Assembly: GCF_010093535.1 (NCBI RefSeq) | Contig: NW_022985166.1 | Span: forward strand, 176,892 to 240,891 | Reading direction: 5' to 3' | Length of the DNA stretch: 64,000 nt | Source: Lindgomyces ingoldianus | Lineage: Eukaryota; Ascomycota; Dothideomycetes; Pleosporales; Lindgomycetaceae | Shown: piece by piece, positions 1-10,500 of the stretch | Numbering within the stretch: position 1 is the first letter of the stretch | Layout: every line of letters starts with the position of its first letter | Notes under the pieces: generated by a model | The model's database searches: none | Told to the model about the DNA's origin: nothing | The model's input: the letters and a program-made list of their open reading frames with translations, nothing else | Position numbers and translations under genes: made by a program

Positions 1-753
1 TGCTAGAGACTTCTGTTCGCCGAAAAGCCGCGAATTGATGTCATCGAAGTCATCGTTTTCGAGTTTATAGCCCCTAGACCGGAAGTAATCCGTGTCGATT
101 GTCACACCAATCTCTGCCTCGATCTCCAGGAGATCACGGACATTGCGCTGGATACGGCGGCGACACCAGCTTCCGCACGCCGTAAATAGGTAGCCAATTA
201 GGTGGAGAGGTTCGGTAAGAAGGGGCCCTTTATTGTCCTGGAGCATGGCCAGTATGCCAGCCTCGTCCAAAGTCTTCTTGGCTGAGACGAACAGGTTATG
301 TGTGTTGGTGCGGTAGTTGATTCGACAGATGAACCAGCAATACACATCGCCATAAGGAGCCCAATCGCAACCAAAACTAACGGCGCAAATGCCATCTTCA
401 TCTCGCTCTATCATATACTCCAGGGAGCCCATATCATCGCTATTAAACCTGGTCTTTAACAAAGTTTTCGGCACTCCTACAGTCTTGTGCCAATAGGAGA
501 ATTCTTCTTGGGTGATTCGGACCGGTGTTACTTGGCCAGTAGTTCCCTGTGAGTGGAAGATTTTAAATGTAGGCAAGAGCTCGTTTTCCAGAGCGAGGAA
601 TTCCTTCAGGCCTTGGGTTTCAAGCTTCCTCGCCCCAGAGGCATCCAAGATGTATGGATGGAACTCGGTAGTTTCAGCGAAAGTCCATCGGTTCACCACG
701 TTGAAGTCGTCGAACTCCTCCTCTGTCCATGGCTCTGTCTTCTCGTCGGACAT
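1..753 (-). CDS. hypothetical protein, C-terminus cut by window edge
   Basis: An uninterrupted minus-strand frame runs from an ATG at 753-751 to base 1, giving 251 codons with no stop, so the gene continues beyond the window. The protein starts MSDEKTEPWTEEEFDDF. Residues 1-15 are acidic. Aromatic residues cluster around residues 132-145, including DWAPYGDVYCWF, followed by a Cys/Arg-rich stretch (ACGSWCRRR). There is no signal peptide and no membrane helix in the visible part. Codon use and base composition are those of ordinary host DNA, with no RIP damage. I do not recognise the family and assign no function. The coding call rests on frame length and on the absence of stops in a stretch of about 50% GC. 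A downstream intron or domain may lie outside the window. Confidence 0.75.
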   Translation of the reverse strand, partial: MSDEKTEPWTEEEFDDFNVVNRWTFAETTEFHPYILDASGARKLETQGLKEFLALENELLPTFKIFHSQGTTGQVTPVRITQEEFSYWHKTVGVPKTLLKTRFNSDDMGSLEYMIERDEDGICAVSFGCDWAPYGDVYCWFICRINYRTNTHNLFVSAKKTLDEAGILAMLQDNKGPLLTEPLHLIGYLFTACGSWCRRRIQRNVRDLLEIEAEIGVTIDTDYFRSRGYKLENDDFDDINSRLFGEQKSLA

Positions 754-956
754 CGTTAGCAACAACCGTTATTAATTAATTGAGAAGGAAAAGCTGAGAC
801 GATAACGTTGATGGTATTGATAATGTTGCAGATACACGCTGAATAGAGGAAAGTGGAAAATGCAAAGACTTCAAGCGAAATGAAGACAAGGACCAGAGCC
901 GCCGGGTTTTGTCGATTCGCCCGTTTGAGGGTACCCTCGACCATTTATGCTTCAGC
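754..956. other. short 5' flank of the edge gene
   Basis: Ordinary-composition DNA upstream of the minus-strand edge gene. It presumably holds its 5' UTR and promoter. No TATA box or other site could be identified with confidence. Confidence 0.3.
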
Positions 957-1619
957 TGGGCTGAGCCTTGTCTACTAGCGCACTCCTTTCCGATGCAGAT
1001 CAGGCCGGTCCAATTGTGGCTTTGTCCCAGCTCGGGGCTGAAAGATCGTGGAAATATCTAGTTGGAGTGAGTCCCAACACATCGACACAAGAAACTTCGG
1101 AAGAAGCATCGTCAGCATCGCCGAGAGGTATGACTATCTGAAATGGCGCCCAGATGTCCAATGTCAGCTGTAACCTGTGGGAGATCGAGTGGGACGAACT
1201 CGAGGATGCGCAGCAGGATTTTGGCCCCCAAGGCATCCCAATCCCCACCAATAAGAACAATTAACATCCACCCCAGCCAGAGGAAGGCTTCAGGGCTGGC
1301 ACGCTGGGACCGTGCGAGACTAAGCTTTTGTAGCCGTAGTAGCATACCCGCTGCATATCTTTGAACATCTCTTTAAACTTACTTCACATCTCTTACAAAA
1401 TTCGTTCACAGTCGAATGCTGAAGAGCTGTGTATTGCAGAACATAATTGTCGTCATCGCCCGATACTCCAACCCTCACTCGCTCCGAGCTCATGCTAGTG
1501 CTTGCGGCCAAACTTTCATCGATGATGTAGTGAATGTTGTGGCTGAGAGGGGGCAGAAGGGTAAGGATACGAGTCTGAGGAGTATGGTACCAGCCCAATT
1601 GTGTGGACCGTGAAACCAA
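957..1619 (-). other. possible spliced minus-strand gene, unresolved
   Basis: A minus-strand frame opens at 1619 and runs about 79 codons to candidate donors at 1398-1382 (GTAAGA, GTAAGT). After a possible 46-nt intron ending ATGCAG, a second frame reads through a hydrophobic stretch (GWMLIVLIGGDWDALGAK) to about 1112. A third frame (SSEVSCVDVLGLTP) ends at 1000. I could not join all three pieces with introns of normal size. The stretch may be a real gene with introns I cannot place, a decayed gene, or chance frames. No family was recognised. Confidence 0.2.
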
Positions 1620-1796
1620 GTTCCTCCGTCCTTGTGCAATGAATATATTTGCCGAACCTCACCACCCTCACTTACTGCGCCTCGTACGCAACTGCGTGAA
1701 TTTTCTCATGTAGGCCTCACCCCATTTCAACAGCTCAACTGTCCCTATCCCTACCTTCTTCTGGGACTCACCAATCGACACCCCTGCGAGTGAAAT

Positions 1797-2430
1797 ATGC
1801 ACAAGTGCGACATTTTCCCTTGCACAGTCTGCAAGCTGCAATATCCGCGTCTTAGTTGTCTAGGTGAGCTTTATTCCCACAGATCCCCCAGGTTCTCAAA
1901 TCCCCAAAGATATTTTCACCAATGCCGACTTGGAGGCGGCCGTCATTCGGCCAAAGACAGTCAGTCGATGATTCAACGGCGAGAGAGCAAGCGAGACTAG
2001 CGGCGAGACAGAGGAGGGCAATATATATTGATATCCGAGGTGAGTATACCGGGCCGAAAAGAGATCGGGTAAGATCCCAAATGCCCACGTGCTCACCTTC
2101 CCTATTTACGTAGCATTCCTCACAACGCTCTACCCTTCCTATCCCACCCTTACTGTGCGCTGTCAACAGTCTCCCGGTGCCGCAGGCCATCCTTGCTACA
2201 TCGCTCTCGTCCTATACGAATCGGCCAGCCAGTCGCGCCTCTCACCCTCACATCCAGTCATCGGGTATGAGGATCAGTACTATGATGACAGGTTGCTCTC
2301 TGAGGTAGAATTGTCGCAGTTTACTGTTTTGCTGAACGGGACGCCGGGCGTGGATCAGACAGAGGCGATGACGAGGCTGTTGGAGAGGGTAGAGTTGCTT
2401 GTGAGGAGTGGCTGGCGGTCGGGAAGGTGA
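1797..2430 (+). CDS. probable spliced hypothetical gene with apparent frameshift
   Basis: The 3' half is well supported. A frame reading QSVDDSTAREQARLAARQ and AIYIDIR meets an intron at 2040-2113 (74 nt, GTGAGT donor, GTGCTCAC branch-like motif, TACGTAG acceptor). The frame is kept into a 105-codon exon ending at TGA 2428-2430 (VIGYEDQYYDDRLLSEVELS, TRLLERVELLVRSGW). Upstream, a coding-looking stretch at 1881-1968 (IPKDIFTNADLEAAVIRPKT) is in a different frame and meets a stop at about 1970, so a one-base shift separates the two. An ATG at 1797 (MHKCDIFPCTVCKL) is a possible start, but its link to the later exon is not proven. The shift could be a real pseudogenising indel, a sequence error or a missed intron. 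I do not recognise the family. Confidence 0.4.
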
Positions 2431-2931
2431 TGTCAAAGCGCCATGCCATTTCGTAACCAAGAAAGCAGGAAAAGGGCATAGTAGCAGCCACTATCTGCGC
2501 ATCCGTCTTCAATCTAGAATGATATTAGCAATTCTTAGAACTCACGGCATGCCTCTCGGTGTTCCGAGGTTGACACAGAAAGATCGTGGTCCACTCTATG
2601 CAATCTTGCTAGTCTCTGTTCAGCAGGTTATTTCCATGGCAGCTTTTCTGGCGTTTGCTTATCCCTAAAGACACTATCGTCGACATTAGGAAATAGCAAC
2701 CCCCTAGCTGCAAGTAAAGGCTTGCATGTGAATGGTTGCATAGTTAGAGCTGGGAGGAGGCCTGCCCTAGCCACTGATTTCTGAATTATTAGAGTGGATG
2801 ACGAGGAAATTTCAAACTGCTAATGGAAGCAGGAGTTGTGTTGGAGAGATCCATAAGAACATTCTTAGATAGGATAGTGTATTCAATTCGCGAATCTTAA
2901 CACTGTCCTTATTATTCGCGGGGCTTACTTA
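2431..2931. other. intergenic host DNA up to the repeat boundary
   Basis: About 500 bases of near-normal composition without a convincing coding frame. It ends exactly at the target duplication of the first LTR insertion, so it marks the edge of the gene block. Confidence 0.5.
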
Positions 2932-3234
2932 TGTGAGAGGTATGAAGCAGGAAGCACAAGACACAGAGAGGGAATGTAGAATAAGGGTAGAAAGAGAGTA
3001 AACCATAGGGTCGGAAGCAGAGGTACGGAGGCCGAGGAGACTATATACTGTAGGTACGGGCTCTGTACCACTCCGCCATCGCACCAAAAGGTGCGAATAA
3101 TCAACCAACAGCTGATTTTGCGTACAGATTATTATATATACTGTCGCGCGTAAGGACCATCTCGGCCTTACATATACCTAATGCTAAGCCCTCAGGCTAC
3201 TCAGGGGTTAGATAACTGTACTGTAACTGTAACA
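2932..3234. mobile_element. solo LTR, family LTR-A (long form)
   Basis: Starts TGTGAGAGGTATGAAGCAGG and ends CTGTAACA (TG...CA). It matches the copy at 28343-28520 along both ends, but carries roughly 120 extra bases in the middle (about 3055-3175). The flanking pentamers are actta and gctta, a 5-bp target duplication with one transition. The left part of both copies holds an AG-rich block and a TATATA stretch (near 3043), as expected for a U3 promoter. It sits at the boundary between gene-bearing and AT-rich DNA. Solo LTR is the best reading; a very small LTR-derived element is the alternative. Confidence 0.65.
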
Positions 3235-3505
3235 GCTTATACATTTAGTTTCTAAAAATGCTAGCTTTTCTTTAAATCTAATATAAGTATAACATATAGT
3301 TAACATGTTTTATAAGCAAGCAGACCACCTAAATTGTTATAGGGCGGTAACGTTCTTAGGACTAAGATGCTTGCCGTGAGGATATGTCAGGCGCGAAGGG
3401 TTAAATCAGAGGGCGAGAGTGAAATTCATAAGGCAGGCGTACAGAGGGAAGTACTCATTGCTAAGAGAGAAGTTAGTAAGAGTAATAAATAAGTAATTTC
3501 TAACA
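3235..3505. other. AT-rich boundary DNA, no gene
   Basis: Composition shifts to TpA-rich DNA here. A short less-mutated patch at about 3350-3430 remains. No open frame or repeat partner was recognised within the window. Confidence 0.4.
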
Positions 3506-3570
3506 ACGTACCTCACAGGTGTGCTAGCCACACAGGTGTGTTAGCTACTCTACTAAGACTCTACTAAATC
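3506..3570. repeat. solitary pogo/Fot-type terminal repeat
   Basis: Tip ACGTACCTCA at 3506-3515, then two tandem 17-mers at 3516-3532 and 3533-3549 (CAGGTGTGCTAGCCACA and a diverged copy), then CTACTAAGACTCTACTAAA, which resembles the inner end of the P1 and P3 terminal repeats. No matching right end occurs downstream and the base pair before it is CA, not TA. It is therefore one end of an otherwise lost element, a family distinct from P1 to P4. Confidence 0.6.
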
Positions 3571-3599
3571 CACACTCTATTCTAATCTATAATAGAGTA

Positions 3600-4559
3600 A
3601 TTATTTTATCTATAAAAAGTAGTAAACTATAAAGACTTTAAGTTAGTAGTTACTAGAAACTTAAAAACACTTAATAAAACTACACACTAAAAGATCTTTA
3701 AAAAGCCTAAGTAAGCGCAGTATAAAAAAGTAAAAGATACACTACTTAAAAAAAGCTAGGTAATTCTAAATAAAGCCTTCTCTATTCTAAAAACTATTAA
3801 AGAATTAGATAAACTAGCTTTCTTAGAAAGTATTATTAGAACACTTATTAACTTAGTACTTTTAGTAAAACTAAGAATACATTTAACTATAAACTTTAAC
3901 ACTTACCTACATTTTATAAGCATAAGTCTAGATAATAAAGGTGTTATGCACTTAGAAAATAGTATAAAGCTGCTTATACCTAGGTTATTTAGAAAAGCTT
4001 AAGGTTTATGTATAGTAAAAGTAGGCACCTAGTTATTTCTAATTTAGAGAACAGAAACTAGAAAGCTTATAAGAGTGTTAAATAAAGTATAGAGAGAGCG
4101 TATAAAAGATATTATGCTCTAAGAAGTAGTTATAGTAGAAAGATTTTATATTAATATTATCTTAAGAGTTTATTTAAGAGAAAAAGAACTATAGTATTTA
4201 AAACTTAACTATACACTATATATCAGCACACTAAAAAAGAATAGAGTAATTATAACACTTTACTAAAAAGATAACTTTATGTTTATTAAATATAAAGCTA
4301 TTTTTCCTACCTAATAGTGTAAAGTATACTTTTAGAACACTAATGCTTATAAACTATATTCCTACACTCTAACTTAGAAGAGCTTTAGTACACGCGTGTA
4401 GAACACTTAAGCTTAAACGCTCTATAGGCTCTTATTAAAGGCATAAAGAATGTACGCATAACAAGTAGAAAGCAAGTACACTGTAAGCACTGCGCAACAA
4501 CCTACACTAAGCAGGTTTTATTAAAAAGACTAAAAAAAAGCAAGGTCTCTGCCTATTCT
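3600..4559 (+). pseudogene. Copia polyprotein relic: protease to GAG-pre-integrase
   Basis: Plus-strand frames broken by TAA/TAG show a Copia-type order. Residues like KLLIPRL and IVKVGT*LFL fall in the region expected for the protease and linker. Near the end, VEHLSLNALQALIKGI followed by NVRITSRK and HCKHCATTYTKQ fits the HHCC zinc-binding GAG-pre-integrase segment (H...H...CxxC). The relic is cut at 4559 by the LTR-C element. The rest of pol was not found on its right. The stops fit RIP of Gln and Trp codons. Family assignment is by motif order only. Confidence 0.5.
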
Positions 4560-5766
4560 TGTAACGGCACAGGCAAGACAATGGGTCTAAATGCGGTAGG
4601 AATCCACTCAGAGGCATATAGGAGTGCGTGGGGACTTAATGACCTAGGAATTCCATTAACACCTATAGGTCTTGTACAAAGGGTATTAGAAAACTACTAA
4701 GCTAGCTACAGAGAAGGTACGACTAAATACTTAGGGGAATAGAGGTACAGCAGGGGGCAGGGAAGGGTCGGGGCTAGGTCGGGGTCGGGGCCGATACAAG
4801 GACCTTCTAGATAGCTTCTAGGCCACCTAAAATAGAACAATTCCTAAGAATTGTTACACTGCCCCCCCTCTGTAGACTAATAGTCTCTATTAGTGTAGGA
4901 AGTATTGCTGTTGTGTCCTCTGCCTTCTTAAACTAAAACTAGTCTAATTTAGCTAGGTGTCCTTACTCTAAAATATTCCTTTGCAATGCTAGCAGTGTCC
5001 TCTAAACTAAACGCTATGCGTGCACCTGCCCTAATAGTAATCTGCATTAATGCCTAGCTTACTAATTAAGGCCTGATATTATCTAAACATTAGTTCTTTA
5101 CTATTTATACAGTTATTAATCTTAGGCGTGCGTTTAGTAAGGTAGCATTAGGTATTATTAAGAGTACCTAAAAGGTCTTTTACTATTAGAGTAGCAGTAG
5201 TAATTTAAGGCATTATTAGGGGTAATTTAGTAGTTAGAGGTTAGTAGTTGCCTAGTAGTTTTTTAGTAGATTAGCTACTTAAGCTATGCTTATAATTCAG
5301 CATAGATATACTGCTAGAGGTTAACTCTAAATTAGGTAGGTCTAGCTTTAGGTTCTATAGAGGTAGGTTTAGCTGTTAACAAGGTAGTAGTTATAGTTAG
5401 TAGTTAAAAGTTAGGCATTAGTAGTTATCTTTAATTCTAATAAGTTATTAGTAGTCTCTAAGTTTCTACCTTAGCGCATTCTACGCAACTTTTCTAAAGG
5501 TAATTTTAATTGCAAGGGATAAGAAGTTCTAAACCTAAAGGCTTTAGTTAACAGAGGGTCTCTAGTATCCTATCTATATAACTAAGTAGTTTAATATAAT
5601 AGTGTGTAAGGATTACAACCTAAACTAAATTAGACGCGTCTCTAGCTAGACATAGTTAAACAAACAATTGCTGCGATATTATAACAAGGCTGTTACTAGC
5701 AATAGCAAGTTTTCTAATATAATGTAACAGCACGGGCAAGACAATGGGTCTGAATACGGTAGGAAT
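4560..5766 (-). mobile_element. small LTR element, family LTR-C, minus orientation
   Basis: A full LTR lies at 4560-4858 (299 bp, TGTAACGG...TTGTTACA). Next to it is a pyrimidine run ctgccccccctct, which on the minus strand is a polypurine tract in front of a 3' LTR. The internal region 4859-5722 (864 bp) matches, reversed, the internal region of the copy at 21217-26428. The other LTR survives only as 5723-5766, cut where a chromovirus LTR begins. No reverse transcriptase or integrase motif is visible in the internal part, so this is a non-autonomous (TRIM/LARD-like) element or a deletion product. Confidence 0.6.
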
Positions 5767-6068
5767 TGTTACAATCTCTACTGCCAGTCTATTCTAGTAA
5801 TACACTAGGCCTAGGATGGAGATAGGGGGTCGGTTAAGAGGACAGGGTTCGTAGCGGGTGTACAGTCCGTGTGAACCGAGCTTAGGCAAGGGAGGGGGTT
5901 AGCTAACTGTGGTTTGCCCTTATAACAGCAGTATAGGGTGCCTAGGTTAAACAGTCCGTGGACAGGATTAGAGGTATATGTAGTGTAAATATACAAATAG
6001 TATTGCTTTTATTGTAAAGTAGCAGTGCTACTTAGTCTATATAATAGATAAACTAAACTTTAATTACA
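5767..6068 (-). repeat. chromovirus LTR, outer copy of a tandem pair
   Basis: 302 bp from TGTTACAATC to TTTAATTACA. It is related along most of its length to 6100-6439, 60561-60868 and (reversed) 28672-28989. Shared internal marks are TAACAGCAGTATA, TTAAACAGT and TAGAGGTATAT. Read on the minus strand it begins TGTAATTAA and ends TTGTAACA, the polarity expected for the 3' LTR of the Gypsy element to its right. It keeps several CG- and GG-rich patches that escaped mutation. Confidence 0.6.
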
Positions 6069-6099
6069 CCTTCTATACTTAGTCTACTGTCCTAGCTAT

Positions 6100-6439
6100 T
6101 GTTACAATCTTCACTTTAGAGAAATCGTGTCCGGAGTGCTCTAGGCCTGGAGGGTAGGTGAGATGCTCGAGAGGAGAGAGAACTTAGTCTGCGACGGATG
6201 TACAAGCCGCCGAGGTGTGGTTACTAGGATAGAGAGGTGTAGCTAACTGTAGTTTGCCTGTTAACAGCAGTATAAGGTGCTTAGGTGTATAAGGTGCTTA
6301 GGTTAAACAGTTCCTAGAAGGGAACAAGATAGAGGTATATATAGTGTAAGATATATAATTAGTGTTACTTTTATTATAAAGTAGTAATGTTATTTAGTTT
6401 ATGTAGTAATAAACTAAGATAAACTAAACTTTAATTACA
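6100..6439 (-). repeat. 3' LTR of the left chromovirus
   Basis: 340 bp from TGTTACAATC to TTTAATTACA. The bases just right of it (aactttcctcta) read as the purine tract tagaggaaagtt on the minus strand, directly before TGTAATTAAAG. This is what is expected of a polypurine tract and 3' LTR for the minus-strand chromovirus that follows. Only 31 bases separate it from the sister LTR at 5767-6068. Confidence 0.65.
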
Positions 6440-6959
6440 ACTTTCCTCTAATAGTTAAGATCTAAACTATATATATAGAGTTCTTTAGAGTTAGGCGTTG
6501 TTAAGCGCAGTAAGCGTTTACGTACTCTTATGCACGCATTTACGCTTATTACGCTTAAATGTTATGTGCTTAGTAGATAACACACTTAGCTATGCACTAG
6601 TCTAACAACTCTGTCTATTCCTTGTCTGTTAAGTTACGTGACCTTATAGCTAGAATAACTAAAAAATTCTAGCCTAGCTTGTCTAAACAGTAGGGCTTCT
6701 ATAGTAGGTAGCTTATAGTCTAATTATAGGTTATAACATGCAGGCTCTTCTCTCTATTAGCGTTCTTACTGTTTTGCTTATACTATTGTAAGTGTTAGAA
6801 TTTTCTTTTATCTAGTAAGTACTTTTCTATAAATGCTTTGCAGATGTCTATCTTTTTTAACTATGCCTTACTAGTCTTCTTGTTAGTCTGCCTGTGCGCG
6901 CTGTTTACATGCTGCTGCTTGTCTTAATCCCCTCTGTTATATAAAAATGCAACTCTATA

Positions 6960-7560
6960 GTCTTTATGTCGCGTACAGCTATCCGTCTATATATATCCTT
7001 CTGCTGTGCTAGCTAGAAGGTTAACCTTTTAGCAAAACGCAACATTAAAGTCTTTCTATGTCTTAACCTTGTTATTAGACAAGTGTGTAGAATGTGTTTA
7101 AAAAGAGAGCTATTACAACACTTTTGTTTTAGATATAGCTTAAAATTACTTAGAGAAGAAGCAGAAGCAGCTTTTTCTAGAAATAAAGGACGCTTAAGTT
7201 TAACAGAAGCAGAAGAAAGTCCTAATAGAGGAAGAGGTAGAGCGCATAGTAAAGTGTAATGCTAAGAACTTAGAGAAGTTATAGTCTATTTATGCCTAGA
7301 AGGCTTAGTTCTAGAAGCAACTTAATCTCTTAAAAAATTAAAAAGTAAAATATTTAAAAGAAGACTTTTTATTGCTAGATAAGATTAAAGTACTTAAGGT
7401 AGAAGCTTATAATGTTCCTTCTTCTTAGCCTATGTTACAAAGTTGTAAACTTCCTACATTACAGCTATCTAATAGTATGGCGGCTTTTTTTGCTACTAAT
7501 AATGGTGTTTTCTAGTCTAAGGAACTTTCTTTAGGCTAGTTCTAGTTAGAAGAGACGCCT
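6960..7560 (+). pseudogene. antisense coiled-coil ORF at the chromovirus 3' end
   Basis: Lies between the chromodomain and 3' LTR of the left chromovirus but is encoded on the opposite strand. Around 7078 it reads DKCVECV*KESYYNTF. A long heptad-rich stretch follows, with LLLDKIKVLKVEAYNVP near the end and SMAAFFATNNG at about 7470. A homologous minus-strand ORF lies at the same place in the plus-strand chromovirus (27590-28340), reading NKCVE, KESYYNAF and LLLLDKLEALEAKAA. Stops are at codons that could have been CAG/CAA. Conservation in two copies with opposite orientation argues for a true antisense gene of the element. Function is unknown; the Cys pairs and coiled coil hint at a dimerising or nucleic-acid-binding protein, which is inference. 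Confidence 0.5.
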
Positions 7561-10500
7561 AATAGTCTTAAAGAAGTTAGGGAGCGTTTATTAAGTTTTT
7601 AATAAGTTTCTATATATTCTTACTAGTAAGCTGTTTTTTTTTTTACTAAGAACTTCTTTTTCTTTTAGGCATTAATTATTTATTTAACTGTATATTTAGC
7701 TTTAATATCTCTTTACTTTATTATAAAAAGAGGTATTTCTTTTAGTACTTTCTTAAGCTTTAAAACGTAGAACTAAGAATATATGTGTATTTCTTTTAGC
7801 AGCTTAAGTCTATAGTTATCCTGTTACGTCTGTAATACTTTGTATAGGCTAATGCGCTTTTCTATAAGCTTTTAAGATAGTCTAGGGGTGCAGAGATTTT
7901 TAGTCTTAAGGTATACATAATCTTTAGGCTAAATCTTAGAATTTTCTTGTTAAGCCTTGTTTATATTTTATTCTATTTCTTCTTAGCTAGCTCTAGCTTT
8001 AATTGCTAACCTTGAATATAGTTCTAGCAGCTAGAAGAGGCAGGTAGTAGTTTCTAGTAGGTCTGTTAGTTGCGTTCTGTAGAGCGTGTAGTAGAGGTAA
8101 TAGCTAAAATTAGCCTTATAAGGCGTTTCTTTTATTATAGCAAATTCTACAATATTAATTACTAATTATGCTATAAAAAGCTATTCTGCCTAGTTTATCT
8201 AATTATATAATATGTATTTCTTTAGGTATTTTTTTATTTTAGCATTAACTCTTTTAGTCTAACTGTCTGTTTGCGGGTAATATGCAGTAGATAGTCTATG
8301 TTCTACCTCTAGGTGTCTTATAGCAGCTTTTTAAAACTTGCTTATAAATAACTTATCTCTATTAGAGATAATAATTTATAGATAACTATAAATTAAAAAT
8401 ATTTTTTATTTTAGCTTATATAGAAATTCTCTAGTAGTTATACTTTTCTTAGTAAGCTAAGTATATAGGAATTTTATTATTCTATTTAAAGTAACTGCTA
8501 TAATATTACAGAGCCTTTCTGTTCTAAGTTTACATAATAAGAGTAATTTAGTAATAAAATCTATTATTATTATAGTTTAGAGTTGTTTAGAGGCTTTAAT
8601 TAATTATAGGCAACTATACGTTTTATGTTATCTAGAGTTGTTTTTATTACAGATGTTACATTCTTAAAGAATTTCTATGCATAATTACTTTAGTCTTAGG
8701 ACATTCTAAAAAATTATAGCCTTAATCTTTTTCTAGAGCGTTCTAATTCCTACTAGGTGTCTAAATATAGAAGCCTTGTAATACTCTTTAACAAGGTTTT
8801 TCTATCTCTATTCTGCTATAGTAAGGGACGTAATTAATTCTTTTAAGAATAGTTTATTATAAACTAGTCTCTTATTTTTTTAAATAACATAAATTTTTTT
8901 AGTTTTTTAAAGTAATTAGCGTGTTAGCTTAGAGCGTCTACTTACTAATTATTAGTGCCTATAACGTGTTTTATTACAAAGTTAAACTAAGCTAATTCTA
9001 TAGCCTATTATATATGTATTAGCAATAGTTTCTTTGTTGTTAAGAAAGTAACTAGGTTAGCATAGTCTATAAAGACAACAAAGTGTTGTCTTATCTTTTA
9101 TAATTTAGTTTTCTATGCTCTTAGCATGTTTACTATAGCCTTAAGTTTTTTGTCTAGAATACTATAGTTTTGTTCTAAAGAAGAGAACTTTGCTAAGTAA
9201 TAAGCTACTAGGTGCTATTGCCTATTTCTCTGCTTTTAGAGGAACACTGCTTCTTTAGCTCTTAGCAATGAATCTATGTGTAGCTTAGTTTTAAGACGTA
9301 GATTATACATTTATACTACTAGCTTACTAGTTATAATTATTTTAAGCTTCTAAAAGGCTCTGTCTATCTAGAGGGTCTAAATAAAGTTGCCTTTAAGTCC
9401 TGCCTTCTTTATAGTAGCGTTAGTAAGTAGAAGTGTAGTTTTTAAATAGTCTTTTATTATTTATTACATATATTTTATTAAGCTAGAAAATCCTTTAACT
9501 TCTTTAGTATTTATAAGTGCTAGCTATTCTTTTACTTTTTCTACTTTTATAAGATCTATTTTTACCTCTTTTCTCTTAATAATAAATTTAAAGTACTCTA
9601 TTTCCTGTACATTAAATTTGCATTTTAAAAGTTATAGGTAGAGTCTGTATTTCTGTAATTAGTCTAATAATAGTTTTACATTTTCTATATAGTTAGGTTT
9701 ATTATGCTTAGTGTAGATAAAGACATTATCTAGGTACACTAACACAAAGATATCTAAGTATAGGTTAAGTGCAGTGTTAATTACTCTTTAAAACGTAGCA
9801 AGAGCGTTAGTTAGTTTAAATAGTATAATAAGTAATTTATATAAGGCGCTAAAAGTTTAAAAAGCAGTTATTTATAAATAGCCTTTTTTAATTCTTATCT
9901 TATTAAACCTATCTTAAACATTAAACTTAGTAAAGTGCTTAGTTTCTTTAAGCTAATTTATAATATCTTATATAATAAGAAGTAAGAACTAGTTATAAAT
10001 AGTGTTCTTATTCAAAGTTTAGTAGTCCTAGTAGACTCTAATTTTCCCTCTTTTCTTTTTTATAAACACTACTGCTAATGCTATTAGGCTATTACCTTTT
10101 TAAATATAGCCTCTTACTTGCATCTTATCTATGTATTCCTATAACATCTTTTTCTAGAGTTTTATAAAAGGTCTTAGTTTATAGGTTTTTAGTTATAAAT
10201 TTAGTTTTACGTTTATAGCGTAATCCTAGAGCTAATATAGTAGAAGTTCTTCTAGGTTTTTAGAGGTTTTAAACATGTCCTAGTAGTTGCTGTATTTGTT
10301 AGAAATTACAGGCTCTAGTTATTACACTATTTAACACATTTTAGCCTATTTTATTTTTTAGTTATTTAATATTTCTTTAAGCGTAGTTTTTTCTAGTTCT
10401 TTTTTTATTATTTAAATTACTTTAGCCTTAGGTTCTTAGCATAGAAATCTTTTTAGTTTCTATTTTCTAGAATACTAGCTAGCTTCTTACTTTACTTATG

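Noticed and set aside
512..775. Two plus-strand frames of 68-87 codons
   Set aside because: Antisense to the longer minus-strand frame 1-753, which is open to the window edge.
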